Part shown: positions 22,001 through 35,151 of the stretch, piece after piece
Position numbering within the stretch: the first letter of the stretch is position 1
Layout: each line of letters opens with the position of its first letter
Origin: Lycium barbarum
Taxonomy: Eukaryota > Streptophyta > Magnoliopsida > Solanales > Solanaceae
Length of the DNA: 64,000 nucleotides
Reading direction: 5' to 3'
Assembly (NCBI RefSeq): GCF_019175385.1
Contig: NC_083341.1
Span: forward strand, 64,017,800 to 64,081,799
Translations under genes and position numbers: made by a program
The notes under the pieces: model-generated
Database searches by the model: none
Told to the model about the DNA's origin: nothing
Seen by the model: the letters and a program-made list of their open reading frames with translations, nothing else

Positions 22001-23676
22001 TGGAATTGCTAAAAGATTGTGAGGTTGATATCCTATATCACCCCGGAAAGGCGAATGTTGTGGCTGATGCTCTTAGCCATAGATCTTTGGGAAGTTTGTG
22101 TGATGTTCGGCCAAAAAAGAGAGAAATGGCTCGTGAGCTCCAGCAGTTAGCTAGCCTAAGAGTTCGAGTAGTTGACTCAGGTAGCATGGGAGCTACCATT
22201 CAGAATTCAGCAGTCCCGTCAGTAGTAGTGGAAGTGAAAGAGCGACAATATGAAGATCCCATGCTAATGCAATACAGAGATACACTCTCTCAGAAAGAGA
22301 AGTTATCGTTTGAGTTCTCAGGAGATGGAGTTCTCCGATGCCGAGGCAGATTATGTGTTCCTGATGTGGCAGGATTACGTCACCAGATATTGAGAGAAGT
22401 CTATTGCTCCCGTTATTCTGTCCAACTCGGAGCAACGAAAATGTATCGTGATCTTAAATCTATTTATTGGTGGAATGGGATGAAGAAGGATATAGCAGAA
22501 TTTATAGCTCAATGTCCCAATTGTCAACAAGTGAAAATCGAGAACCAAAAGTCGGGCGGATTGTTGCAGGCTATAGAAATTCCAACTTGGAAATGGGAAG
22601 TTATTAACATGGACTTCATTACAGGCTTACCCCCTTCTCGACGTAAGTATGACTCTATATGGGTGATTATGGATAAGCTCACGAAGTCAGCTCATTTCTT
22701 ACCAGTCAGAACTACATATGTGGCAGAAGATTATGCAAAGCTTTATGTTAAAGAGATAGTGCGACTTCACGGTGTTCCAGTATCTATTATCTTTGATAGA
22801 GGAACTCAGTTTACAGCTAATTTTTGGAAGTCCTTCCAAGAGGGTTTAGGGACTCATGTGAGCCTTAGCACGACATTTCATCCGCATACTGACGGATAAG
22901 CTGAACGTACCATTTAGACTTTCGAAGATATGCTACAGGCATGTATGATGGATTTTGGAGGTAATTGGGATGATCACTTACCACTTATTCAATTTGCTTA
23001 TAATAATAATTATCATTCTAGCATCCAAATGGCACCGTATGAGGCTTTATATGGGCGAAAGTGTAGATCCCCAATTGGGTGGTTCGAAGTAGGAGAGACT
23101 AAATTGATAGGGCCAGACTTGGTCCAACAAGCCATAGAGAAAGTTAAGCTCATACAAGATCGGTTATTAGCAGCCTAAAGTCGTCAAAAGTCCTATGCGG
23201 ATAATCGTTGAAGGGACTTAGAGTTCCAAGTTAAAGATTGGGTATTCTTAAAAGTGTCACCAATGAAGGGTGTAATGAGATTTGGCAAAAAGGGGAAGCT
23301 TATTCCCCGGTACATTGGGCCTTATGAGATTGTGCGCAAGGTAGGCAAAGTGGCTTACGAATTAGATCTGCCTCCTGATTTGGAGTCAGTTCACCCAGTT
23401 TTCCATGTTTCGATGCTTCGTAAATGTGTTGGAGACCCTACTCGGATCGTGCCAGTAAATGATGTTCAAGTGACAGAAAAGTTTACTTATGAAGAGGTAC
23501 CCATTGCCATATTAGATAGGCAAGTACGAAGGCTGAGAAACAAAGAAGTGGCCTCAGTTAAGGTTTTGTGGAGAAACAATAACCGAGAAGAAATGAATTG
23601 GGAAGCGGAATAAAATATGAAATCCAAGTACCCGCACTTATTCCAACCCCCGAAAGAGATCCAAGATGAGACATAA
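19044..23676 (+). pseudogene. Tekay gag-pol, array copy 3 (N-terminally truncated)
   Basis: Same content, boundaries and lesions as copy 2, shifted by 8,101. Its private mark is A instead of G at 21302, a conservative Val-to-Ile change next to the RT catalytic box. The shared stops lie at 19440, 19929, 20810, 21104, 22897, 22915, 23176, 23209 and 23611. Confidence 0.95.
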
Positions 23677-23889
23677 GGATCATGAGGTATGTATGTTTTC
23701 CTTTTTATGCATTTGGGTTGTGTGTGGCCAAACTCTATTGCTATTATGTTGTGGACCTGTGAGGCATTGTTATTATGGGCTGTAGTGACAGGATGGTAGT
23801 GCCATATTACAGGAGAAACTCTGGAATTTATTTTGTAGAATCCCTGAGAGCCTAACATTCGAGGACGAATGTTCTTAAGGGGGAGAGAA
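23677..23889 (+). other. 3' untranslated region and polypurine tract (copy 3)
   Basis: Counterpart of 7469-7681, ending in the purine tract before the LTR start at 23890. Confidence 0.85.
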
Positions 23890-26326
23890 TGTTACACCTC
23901 GAAAAATTCTCCGTTGATGCACAATGAATAGAATAGCGAAGGACACGAAGCATACGATATTTCAATAAGTAAGAACTAGCTTTTGATGACCCTAATTTAG
24001 ATTTCAAAGACATTCGAGGTAAGAGAAGGAAGTTAGCACAGAGAAGACAAAGTATACGCTAAGTATCGGAAGAGAATTGCGAGTAACAAGTTAATGATGA
24101 CTTAATGATATTTCAGAGAAGAGTTATAGCATCCCTTAGATTGTTAATGAGGTGTTAAATTAGTGTCAAGAAGGTTCCATAAGGATTGGAGATCAAACGA
24201 GTCAACGAGAACGAGTTCGGAAGAACTGGGCATTATACGGCCCAACATACTGGCCGTATAAAATATACTGGCCGTATGTTAGGCCGTATATTCAGCCCAG
24301 ATGTCCAGCCTCACTGGACCAAATCTACAGCCAGACATACGGTCAGTGAAATTTATACGGACCGTATGTTGGTCTGTAGAAATTGGTCTGGACAGATGGA
24401 GTATTATTAATAGGGGATCAAGTTCATTTCCTCTTCACTCCCCTTCTCTCTAGAACTCTCTAGAACATTTCTCCACACCTCTCCTACAATAATTCAAGAG
24501 ATATTAACGATCAACTTCATCAAACTAAGAGAATCAAGTATAAGAAACTCATTAAAGTTCATCCAGGACAAGAAATCCAAGTGGAAGTGGAACTAGGGTT
24601 TTGCTCAAGTGAAGTGTTTCCACCCAAAGTCCATTACTACACCATCTAAGGTAAATTTTATGGTCTTTCCATGCTGTTTAAGGTATTGAGAGGTTGAAAG
24701 ACTTGGATTGTAGAAGGAGATAGAAAATGGGTCATGAATGTGAGAATAGTGATATTTTTGAGTAGTAGCTTGGATTGAGTCATGATTCTTGATATGTTGT
24801 GATTATGATTATGTTATAAATGGCGTTAAAAACATGGGATAGACATTGTATATGAGTGAATGTAATAGTGTGTCATAACCATGATTATGGATGATTTGAA
24901 GTGGATTGAGAAATATGGATAATGTAGGTGAATGAAGACTATTGTTATGATGTTGTGAATGTTATTATGGATGTTTGGGAGTTGATATATGATATGGGGG
25001 AAGTTGTATAAATAAAAGAGATGCTGTCCAATTTTCTCTAGCTTTAGTCAAGCATGCTAAGGTATCGATTTTCTAATGTTAGTATAACTCTAATAAAGGT
25101 AGAAACGTGAGCATTGAAGGAGAACGTTCAAGCGATAGAATAGTTGAATGAAAAGGTATGTAAGGCTAACCCTTCTTTCAATAAGGCATGGTTCTTTGGC
25201 CATATATCTATTCTTTCATGAGCCTATGATGTCCTCCAAATGATTCCATCTCTAAAGCTGCTAAAGCGCATGATTCTCGTTGTGTTACGATTCTATGAAA
25301 TTCCTTATATGATGAGTGATCCTCTAAGGATAAATGTAATAAAACGATGTTAGTAATGATGCCAAAGATGCTTATGAGCTCTTACGTATATATGTTATAT
25401 ATGACTATTATGTAACCCCGAGTTTATATGGCCGGGTATGATATGTATTGCGCACATACCACTACAGTTGGGTATGGATAACCCTGAGCCTTGGTACGGC
25501 CAGGTATGTATAATCACCAAGCTTTGCCATGACCGGGTATGTGGAACACCGATCCTTCATGGTCGGGTATGCTATGAATATGAATATGTATATGAATATG
25601 TAAATGAATATGAATATGAATATGGATATGGAATGTAAATGAGTACAGATACGAATACGGATACGGGTATGGATGTATGTACACAGTCACGCGTTAGAAA
25701 TGGAAGGTCCCTATGAAAAGCAAGTAAGTGGTTATGACGATGATTCTACTACCTCCTATTTTACGTTATTTCTTATGTTGTTTATTATGCTTCTATAATG
25801 ATGTTGATAATGCTTTACATACTCAGTATATTCTTCGTACTGACATCCTTTTGTTTGTGGACGCTGCGTCATGCCCGCAGGTGGATAGGGAGACAGGCTT
25901 GATCTATAGTTTTATTACTCAGGGACTACGCAGCGGAGCTCCATTTCATTCGGAGCTACGACTTTTGGTATCTATTCTTTTGTGTACATACTTATGGGCA
26001 TGGCGGGGTCCTGTCACGCTTATATGATATGACATACTCTCCTCAGAGGCTCTTAGACATGTGTATATGGTTAGATTTATTTGGTCTTGTCGGCTCATAT
26101 TTTGGATATCATTTTGTTAGCCTCGTCGGCTTATGTACATTGTTGTGGGCATAGTTGTTAATGGTAATATAAATGTATCGTTGCCCAATGGAAATAGTAT
26201 GAATGATGGATAAAAAGTATGATTTAGCTATGTGGCTCACCTAGGTATAATGTGAATGTATGAAAAGAGGTGCCCGGGTGGGTTAGCACCGGGTACCCGT
26301 CATGGCCCTCCAGTTGGGTCGTGACA
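23890..26326 (+). mobile_element. LTR of array copy 3, 2,437 bp
   Basis: Same as the LTR of copy 2 except A at 24204 (G in copies 1 and 2), which it shares with copy 4. That sharing groups copies 3 and 4 as the most recent pair, or reflects gene conversion between neighbours. Confidence 0.95.
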
Positions 26327-27050
26327 GCTGGGCGAAGACAAGAGACATTCTCTACTTCCCATGTCCATGTTTTAAAAGGGAAGCTCCTAATTTGAATGAG
26401 ATCACTCGATTCCTTCCAAAGCCAAATGCAGCTGTCTCTATTTTTGAAGGAGAAAGGCGTTGTCTCTAACCACAAAAAGAAGTACATCTTGGGCCTTTGG
26501 ACTGAGATTTGTGATAAACTTTCCAGAACTTATCCACAATATATTTCATCTTGTAAAGAGGATATTTATAAGATTTTCAAGGAGATGAATGAGGTCCATT
26601 TCTTAGATCTTTCATCTTTGAAGAACTTGGTGGATTCTCTTTTCAAGCTTGCTTCTTCATATGATCAAGAACATTCTAATTTAGCTGACAAGACGCGTGA
26701 AGATAAGAAGCTAGAATTGCTTTCCAAGGCTAAAGAACGTCGACTCATTCAAATCGGAAGAAGAAGGGAAGGCTGAACAAGTTTCTTCTAAACAAAAATT
26801 GCTAAGGAGGGTTATGAGGAAGTTAGCAATGCTATAAGAAGAGAGGGAGAAACTTGAACCTTCTATAGAATTTGTTGAAAAGGAGGTTGAAGAGATTCAA
26901 GCCAAGATATCAGCTGCAGAGGACCAGGTGTCTTCATATGATAGCATGGATTTATTGACTGCTGATGATTCGATCCATATGGAAGAGAAGAGGGAACGCT
27001 TGGAGGCTAGCCGTCAAGATATGATTAACTACAAATTATGTTTAGACTAG
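26327..27050 (+). pseudogene. Probable plant-mobile-domain fragment (copy 3)
   Basis: Same sequence as the fragment at 10125-10848 with the same lesions. It ends with TAG at 27048-27050. Confidence 0.55.
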
Positions 27051-27144
27051 ACTTTCCTCTTTTTCTAATTTTTTTTTAAAGAATTTGATTGATCCAAATA
27101 GATGCTTTTATAGTAATAAAGTTGAGTTTGTCTCGCCTCATATT

Positions 27145-30100
27145 GTGCCTATTTCTGAGGAGCATGAGAGAGCCTCAGCCCCAGCCCCCGCACCTCTAGC
27201 TCCTCCACCTGATGCTTCAGGTCAAGATGTAAAAGGGGCCATTCATTTGCTTACTCAATTTGTTGCTGCCCACACCCAGCGGCAAGGTACATGGCAAGAT
27301 GATAGGGCTGTTAGTGCAAGGACCCGTGATTTTATTAGCTTAAATCCTCCAGAATTCATTGGATCAAAGCCGGATGAGGACCCTCAGAATTTTATTGATG
27401 GAATGTTGAGGACATTTCGGTTGATACATGCTTCGGACACCGAATCGGTTGAGTTAGCATCCTATAGATTGAGGGATGTTGCGGTTCATTGGTACACGGT
27501 ATGGATGGCTTCACGGGGAGCCAATGCGCATCCCCCGGTATAGCAGGAATTTGTAGATGCCTTCCTCCGACATTACCTGCCTCCAGAGGTTCGGCGAGCT
27601 AGGGCCGATAAGTTCTTGAATTTGAGGAAAAGGAGTATGAGTGCTTTAGAGTATAGTCTCCGCTTCAATTCTTTGGCTAGGTATGCTTCGACCATGATAG
27701 CGGATATGGGTGACCGAGTGCACCGATTTGTGAAAGGCCTAGGGCCACATTTGATGGATAGGTGCTTGACTGCGTCCCTTCAGGACAATATGGATATTTC
27801 ACGCATTCAAGCCCATGCCCAGAATTTAGAAGAAATCCAACAACAACAAAGAAGTGAGCGTGACCATGATAAAGGGTATAACAAGAGGGCTAGATCTTCG
27901 GGTCCGATGAGTGAGTTTAGAGGCGGGCACAGACAACAGTTTTCTAGGCATTCAGGACATTCTATGACTAGTGCGCCTCCACGATTTACAGGCCAGAGAT
28001 TTGATAGATCTACTCATTCCGGGTCGAGTTAGAGCTTTTTGGGATCTCAGTTTAGGAGTGATTCGAGTCAGGCGAGGACACCCGTGCCACGATGTTCCCA
28101 GTGTGGGAAGTTACATTGGGCCAGTGCCGATTAGGTTCAGAGGCTTGCTATTCATGTGGTCGGCCAGGCCATATGATGCGTGATTGCCCCTCAGTTGGTG
28201 GTAGAGGTAGGACCCAGCCTTCAGGGTCGGTAGTCGGAGCTTCATCATATATACGCCCTATGGGGCCAGCTTCACATGCGCCAGTCAGCCATGGTAGAGA
28301 CAGGGGGAGAGTCCCCCGTTCTAGCGGTCCTCAGCACAGTATTTATGCTTTAGCTGGACGCCAAGATTTTGAGTCTTCTCCTGATGTTGTCACAGGTATA
28401 TTATCGGTATTTTCTCATGATGTATATGATTTGATAGATCCGGGCTCCACATTGTCATATGTTACTCCATATATTGCGGGTCGGTTTAGAGTCAAACCGG
28501 AGTCGATCAAACCTTTTGAGGTGTCTACACCCGTTGGCGAATCGGTAATAGCCATCCGAGTGTATAGAAATTGTGTAGTTGTGATTTGTGACCATCGTAC
28601 TATGGTTGACTTACATGAGTTAAAAATGGTGGATTTTGATGTTATTATGGGCTTCTTGTTATGCCAATGTCGATTGTAGAATGAAAATGGTTCATTTCCA
28701 ATTTTCGGGAGAAAAGGGAATACTACGTCACCAAAAGGTAGGTTTATTTCCTATCTAAAGGTAAGGAAAATGATCACAAAAGGTTGCATTTATCATGTAG
28801 CTCGGGTTCAAGATATAGAACCTGAACCGCCAACTCTTCTGTCAGTTCCCGTTGTGAATGAGTTTCCGGATGTATTCCTGGAAGAGCTTCCAGGACTTCC
28901 TCCGGAAAGATAGATTGATTTTGCTATTAATGTGTTACAGGACACCAAGCCTATATCTATTCCACCATACAAAATGGCTCCCGCAGAGTTGAAAGAATTG
29001 AAGGAGCAATTGAAGGACTTGCTTGAGAAAGGCTTTATTAGGCCTAGTTCATCCCCGTGGGGAGCACCCGTGTTGTTTGTCCGAAAGAAAGATGGCTCCT
29101 TGCGAATGTGCATTGGCTATCGGCAATTGAATAAGGTGACGATTAAGATTAGATATCCTCTTCCGAGGATTGATGACTTATTTGACCAATTACAAGGTGC
29201 CAAATAGTTTTCAAAGATAGATTTGAGATCCGGGTATCAGCAAGTGAGAGTTAGGGAGAAATATATCCCTAAGACAGCCTTCAGAACAAGATATGGCCAT
29301 TTTGAGTTCCGGGTGATGTCATTTGGACTAACTAATGCACCGGCAGTATTTATGGATTTGATGAACGATGTGTTCAGGCGTTTCCTAGATCTATTTGTGA
29401 TTGTATTCATTGACGATATCTTGGTATATTCTGGATCCGAGGCAGAGCACGAAGATCATTTGCGTACTGTCCTTAGAGTTCTTCAAACTCGAGAGTCGTT
29501 TGCCAAATTTTCTAAGTGTGAGTTTTGGTTGAACTTAGTGACATTTTTGGGGCACATTTTTTCAACCGATGGTATTCGGGTAGATAGCCAAAAGATCGAG
29601 GCCGTGAAGACTTGGCCAAGACCCACGACTCCTACGGAGGTTCGTAGCTTTCTAGGCTTAACAGGTATTACAGGAGATTTGTAGAAGGCTTTTCTTCTAT
29701 TTCTGCGCCATTCACAAAGCTGACCCAAAAATCAGCAAAGTTTCAATGGACGGATGCCTGTGAATGTAGTTTCCAAAAGCTACAGGATAGATTAACTTCT
29801 GCCCCAGTCCTGACACTTCCAGAAGGATTGGAAAGTTATGTTGTTTATTGCGATGCTTCAGGCGTTGGGCTATGCTGTGTGTTGATGCAACATGGTAAGG
29901 TGATTGCCTATACTTCTAGGAAATTAGGGAAACATGAGAGAAATTACCCAACCCATGACCTTGAATTGGTTGCAGTGATTCATGCATTAAAGATGTGGAG
30001 ACATTATTTGTATGGTGTCCATATGGATATTTATATAGATCGTAAGAGTCTTCAGTATATCTTCAAGCAGAAAGAGTTGAATTTGTGGCAGCGACGATGG

Positions 30101-31777
30101 CTGGAATTGCTAAAAGATTGTGAGGTTGATATCCTATATCACCCCGGAAAGGCGAATGTTGTGGCTGATGCTCTTAGCCATAGATCTTTGGGAAGTTTGT
30201 GTGATGTTCGGCCAAAAAAGAGAGAAATGGCTCGTGAGCTCCAGCAGTTAGCTAGCCTAAGAGTTCGAGTAGTTGACTCAGGTAGCATGGGAGCTACCAT
30301 TCAGAATTCAGCAGTCCCGTCAGTAGTAGTGGAAGTGAAAGAGCGACAATATGAAGATCCCATGCTAATGCAATACAGAGATACACTCTCTCAGAAAGAG
30401 AAGTTATCGTTTGAGTTCTCAGGAGATGGAGTTCTCCGATGCCGAGGCAGATTATGTGTTCCTGATGTGGCAGGATTACGTCACCAGATATTGAGAGAAG
30501 TCTATTGCTCCCGTTATTCTGTCCAACTCGGAGCAACGAAAATGTATCGTGATCTTAAATCTATTTATTGGTGGAATGGGATGAAGAAGGATATAGCAGA
30601 ATTTATAGCTCAATGTCCCAATTGTCAACAAGTGAAAATCGAGAACCAAAAGTCGGGCGGATTGTTGCAGGCTATAGAAATTCCAACTTGGAAATGGGAA
30701 GTTATTAACATGGACTTCATTACAGGCTTACCCCCTTCTCGACGTAAGTATGACTCTATATGGGTGATTATGGATAAGCTCACGAAGTCAGCTCATTTCT
30801 TACCAGTCAGAACTACATATGTGGCAGAAGATTATGCAAAGCTTTATGTTAAAGAGATAGTGCGACTTCACGGTGTTCCAGTATCTATTATCTTTGATAG
30901 AGGAACTCAGTTTACAGCTAATTTTTGGAAGTCCTTCCAAGAGGGTTTAGGGACTCATGTGAGCCTTAGCACGACATTTCATCCGCATACTGACGGATAA
31001 GCTGAACGTACCATTTAGACTTTCGAAGATATGCTACAGGCATGTATGATGGATTTTGGAGGTAATTGGGATGATCACTTACCACTTATTCAATTTGCTT
31101 ATAATAATAATTATCATTCTAGCATCCAAATGGCACCGTATGAGGCTTTATATGGGCGAAAGTGTAGATCCCCAATTGGGTGGTTCGAAGTAGGAGAGAC
31201 TAAATTGATAGGGCCAGACTTGGTCCAACAAGCCATAGAGAAAGTTAAGCTCATACAAGATCGGTTATTAGCAGCCTAAAGTCGTCAAAAGTCCTATGCG
31301 GATAATCGTTGAAGGGACTTAGAGTTCCAAGTTAAAGATTGGGTATTCTTAAAAGTGTCACCAATGAAGGGTGTAATGAGATTTGGCAAAAAGGGGAAGC
31401 TTATTCCCCGGTACATTGGGCCTTATGAGATTGTGCGCAAGGTAGGCAAAGTGGCTTACGAATTAGATCTGCCTCCTGATTTGGAGTCAGTTCACCCAGT
31501 TTTCCATGTTTCGATGCTTCGTAAATGTGTTGGAGACCCTACTCGGATCGTGCCAGTAAATGATGTTCAAGTGACAGAAAAGTTTACTTATGAAGAGGTA
31601 CCCATTGCCATATTAGATAGGCAAGTACGAAGGCTGAGAAACAAAGAAGTGGCCTCAGTTAAGGTTTTGTGGAGAAACAATAACCGAGAAGAAATGAATT
31701 GGGAAGCGGAATAAAATATGAAATCCAAGTACCCGCACTTATTCCAACCCCCGAAAGAGATCCAAGATGAGACATAA
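27145..31777 (+). pseudogene. Tekay gag-pol, array copy 4 (N-terminally truncated)
   Basis: Last unit of the array, shifted by 8,101 from copy 3. It has G at 29403 like copies 1 and 2. The shared stops lie at 27541, 28030, 28911, 29205, 30998, 31016, 31277, 31310 and 31712. Domain order and boundaries are as in the other copies. Confidence 0.95.
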
Positions 31778-31990
31778 GGATCATGAGGTATGTATGTTTT
31801 CCTTTTTATGCATTTGGGTTGTGTGTGGCCAAACTCTATTGCTATTATGTTGTGGACCTGTGAGGCATTGTTATTATGGGCTGTAGTGACAGGATGGTAG
31901 TGCCATATTACAGGAGAAACTCTGGAATTTATTTTGTAGAATCCCTGAGAGCCTAACATTCGAGGACGAATGTTCTTAAGGGGGAGAGAA
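31778..31990 (+). other. 3' untranslated region and polypurine tract (copy 4)
   Basis: Counterpart of 7469-7681, ending before the LTR start at 31991. Confidence 0.85.
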
Positions 31991-34427
31991 TGTTACACCT
32001 CGAAAAATTCTCCGTTGATGCACAATGAATAGAATAGCGAAGGACACGAAGCATACGATATTTCAATAAGTAAGAACTAGCTTTTGATGACCCTAATTTA
32101 GATTTCAAAGACATTCGAGGTAAGAGAAGGAAGTTAGCACAGAGAAGACAAAGTATACGCTAAGTATCGGAAGAGAATTGCGAGTAACAAGTTAATGATG
32201 ACTTAATGATATTTCAGAGAAGAGTTATAGCATCCCTTAGATTGTTAATGAGGTGTTAAATTAGTGTCAAGAAGGTTCCATAAGGATTGGAGATCAAACG
32301 AGTCAACGAGAACGAGTTCGGAAGAACTGGGCATTATACGGCCCAACATACTGGCCGTATAAAATATACTGGCCGTATGTTAGGCCGTATATTCAGCCCA
32401 GATGTCCAGCCTCACTGGACCAAATCTACAGCCAGACATACGGTCAGTGAAATTTATACGGACCGTATGTTGGTCTGTAGAAATTGGTCTGGACAGATGG
32501 AGTATTATTAATAGGGGATCAAGTTCATTTCCTCTTCACTCCCCTTCTCTCTAGAACTCTCTAGAACATTTCTCCACACCTCTCCTACAATAATTCAAGA
32601 GATATTAACGATCAACTTCATCAAACTAAGAGAATCAAGTATAAGAAACTCATTAAAGTTCATCCAGGACAAGAAATCCAAGTGGAAGTGGAACTAGGGT
32701 TTTGCTCAAGTGAAGTGTTTCCACCCAAAGTCCATTACTACACCATCTAAGGTAAATTTTATGGTCTTTCCATGCTGTTTAAGGTATTGAGAGGTTGAAA
32801 GACTTGGATTGTAGAAGGAGATAGAAAATGGGTCATGAATGTGAGAATAGTGATATTTTTGAGTAGTAGCTTGGATTGAGTCATGATTCTTGATATGTTG
32901 TGATTATGATTATGTTATAAATGGCGTTAAAAACATGGGATAGACATTGTATATGAGTGAATGTAATAGTGTGTCATAACCATGATTATGGATGATTTGA
33001 AGTGGATTGAGAAATATGGATAATGTAGGTGAATGAAGACTATTGTTATGATGTTGTGAATGTTATTATGGATGTTTGGGAGTTGATATATGATATGGGG
33101 GAAGTTGTATAAATAAAAGAGATGCTGTCCAATTTTCTCTAGCTTTAGTCAAGCATGCTAAGGTATCGATTTTCTAATGTTAGTATAACTCTAATAAAGG
33201 TAGAAACGTGAGCATTGAAGGAGAACGTTCAAGCGATAGAATAGTTGAATGAAAAGGTATGTAAGGCTAACCCTTCTTTCAATAAGGCATGGTTCTTTGG
33301 CCATATATCTATTCTTTCATGAGCCTATGATGTCCTCCAAATGATTCCATCTCTAAAGCTGCTAAAGCGCATGATTCTCGTTGTGTTACGATTCTATGAA
33401 ATTCCTTATATGATGAGTGATCCTCTAAGGATAAATGTAATAAAACGATGTTAGTAATGATGCCAAAGATGCTTATGAGCTCTTACGTATATATGTTATA
33501 TATGACTATTATGTAACCCCGAGTTTATATGGCCGGGTATGATATGTATTGCGCACATACCACTACAGTTGGGTATGGATAACCCTGAGCCTTGGTACGG
33601 CCAGGTATGTATAATCACCAAGCTTTGCCATGACCGGGTATGTGGAACACCGATCCTTCATGGTCGGGTATGCTATGAATATGAATATGTATATGAATAT
33701 GTAAATGAATATGAATATGAATATGGATATGGAATGTAAATGAGTACAGATACGAATACGGATACGGGTATGGATGTATGTACACAGTCACGCGTTAGAA
33801 ATGGAAGGTCCCTATGAAAAGCAAGTAAGTGGTTATGACGATGATTCTACTACCTCCTATTTTACGTTATTTCTTATGTTGTTTATTATGCTTCTATAAT
33901 GATGTTGATAATGCTTTACATACTCAGTATATTCTTCGTACTGACATCCTTTTGTTTGTGGACGCTGCGTCATGCCCGCAGGTGGATAGGGAGACAGGCT
34001 TGATCTATAGTTTTATTACTCAGGGACTACGCAGCGGAGCTCCATTTCATTCGGAGCTACGACTTTTGGTATCTATTCTTTTGTGTACATACTTATGGGC
34101 ATGGCGGGGTCCTGTCACGCTTATATGATATGACATACTCTCCTCAGAGGCTCTTAGACATGTGTATATGGTTAGATTTATTTGGTCTTGTCGGCTCATA
34201 TTTTGGATATCATTTTGTTAGCCTCGTCGGCTTATGTACATTGTTGTGGGCATAGTTGTTAATGGTAATATAAATGTATCGTTGCCCAATGGAAATAGTA
34301 TGAATGATGGATAAAAAGTATGATTTAGCTATGTGGCTCACCTAGGTATAATGTGAATGTATGAAAAGAGGTGCCCGGGTGGGTTAGCACCGGGTACCCG
34401 TCATGGCCCTCCAGTTGGGTCGTGACA
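31991..34427 (+). mobile_element. LTR of array copy 4, 2,437 bp
   Basis: Same as the LTR of copy 3, including A at 32305. The rightmost Tekay LTR; it is joined at 34428 to the flanking fragment, which here continues naturally beyond the array. Confidence 0.95.
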
Positions 34428-35151
34428 GCTGGGCGAAGACAAGAGACATTCTCTACTTCCCATGTCCATGTTTTAAAAGGGAAGCTCCTAATTTGAATGA
34501 GATCACTCGATTCCTTCCAAAGCCAAATGCAGCTGTCTCTATTTTTGAAGGAGAAAGGCGTTGTCTCTAACCACAAAAAGAAGTACATCTTGGGCCTTTG
34601 GACTGAGATTTGTGATAAACTTTCCAGAACTTATCCACAATATATTTCATCTTGTAAAGAGGATATTTATAAGATTTTCAAGGAGATGAATGAGGTCCAT
34701 TTCTTAGATCTTTCATCTTTGAAGAACTTGGTGGATTCTCTTTTCAAGCTTGCTTCTTCATATGATCAAGAACATTCTAATTTAGCTGACAAGACGCGTG
34801 AAGATAAGAAGCTAGAATTGCTTTCCAAGGCTAAAGAACGTCGACTCATTCAAATCGGAAGAAGAAGGGAAGGCTGAACAAGTTTCTTCTAAACAAAAAT
34901 TGCTAAGGAGGGTTATGAGGAAGTTAGCAATGCTATAAGAAGAGAGGGAGAAACTTGAACCTTCTATAGAATTTGTTGAAAAGGAGGTTGAAGAGATTCA
35001 AGCCAAGATATCAGCTGCAGAGGACCAGGTGTCTTCATATGATAGCATGGATTTATTGACTGCTGATGATTCGATCCATATGGAAGAGAAGAGGGAACGC
35101 TTGGAGGCTAGCCGTCAAGATATGATCAACTACAAATTATGTTTAGACTAG
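34428..35151 (+). pseudogene. Probable plant-mobile-domain fragment (copy 4, at its original downstream context)
   Basis: Same lesions as the other copies; C at 35126 is private. Only here does the sequence continue uninterrupted into its native 3' neighbour (after 35251). This copy therefore marks where the fragment sat before duplication. Relative to the minus-strand Tat element it is antisense and beyond the 3' end of pol. Confidence 0.55.
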
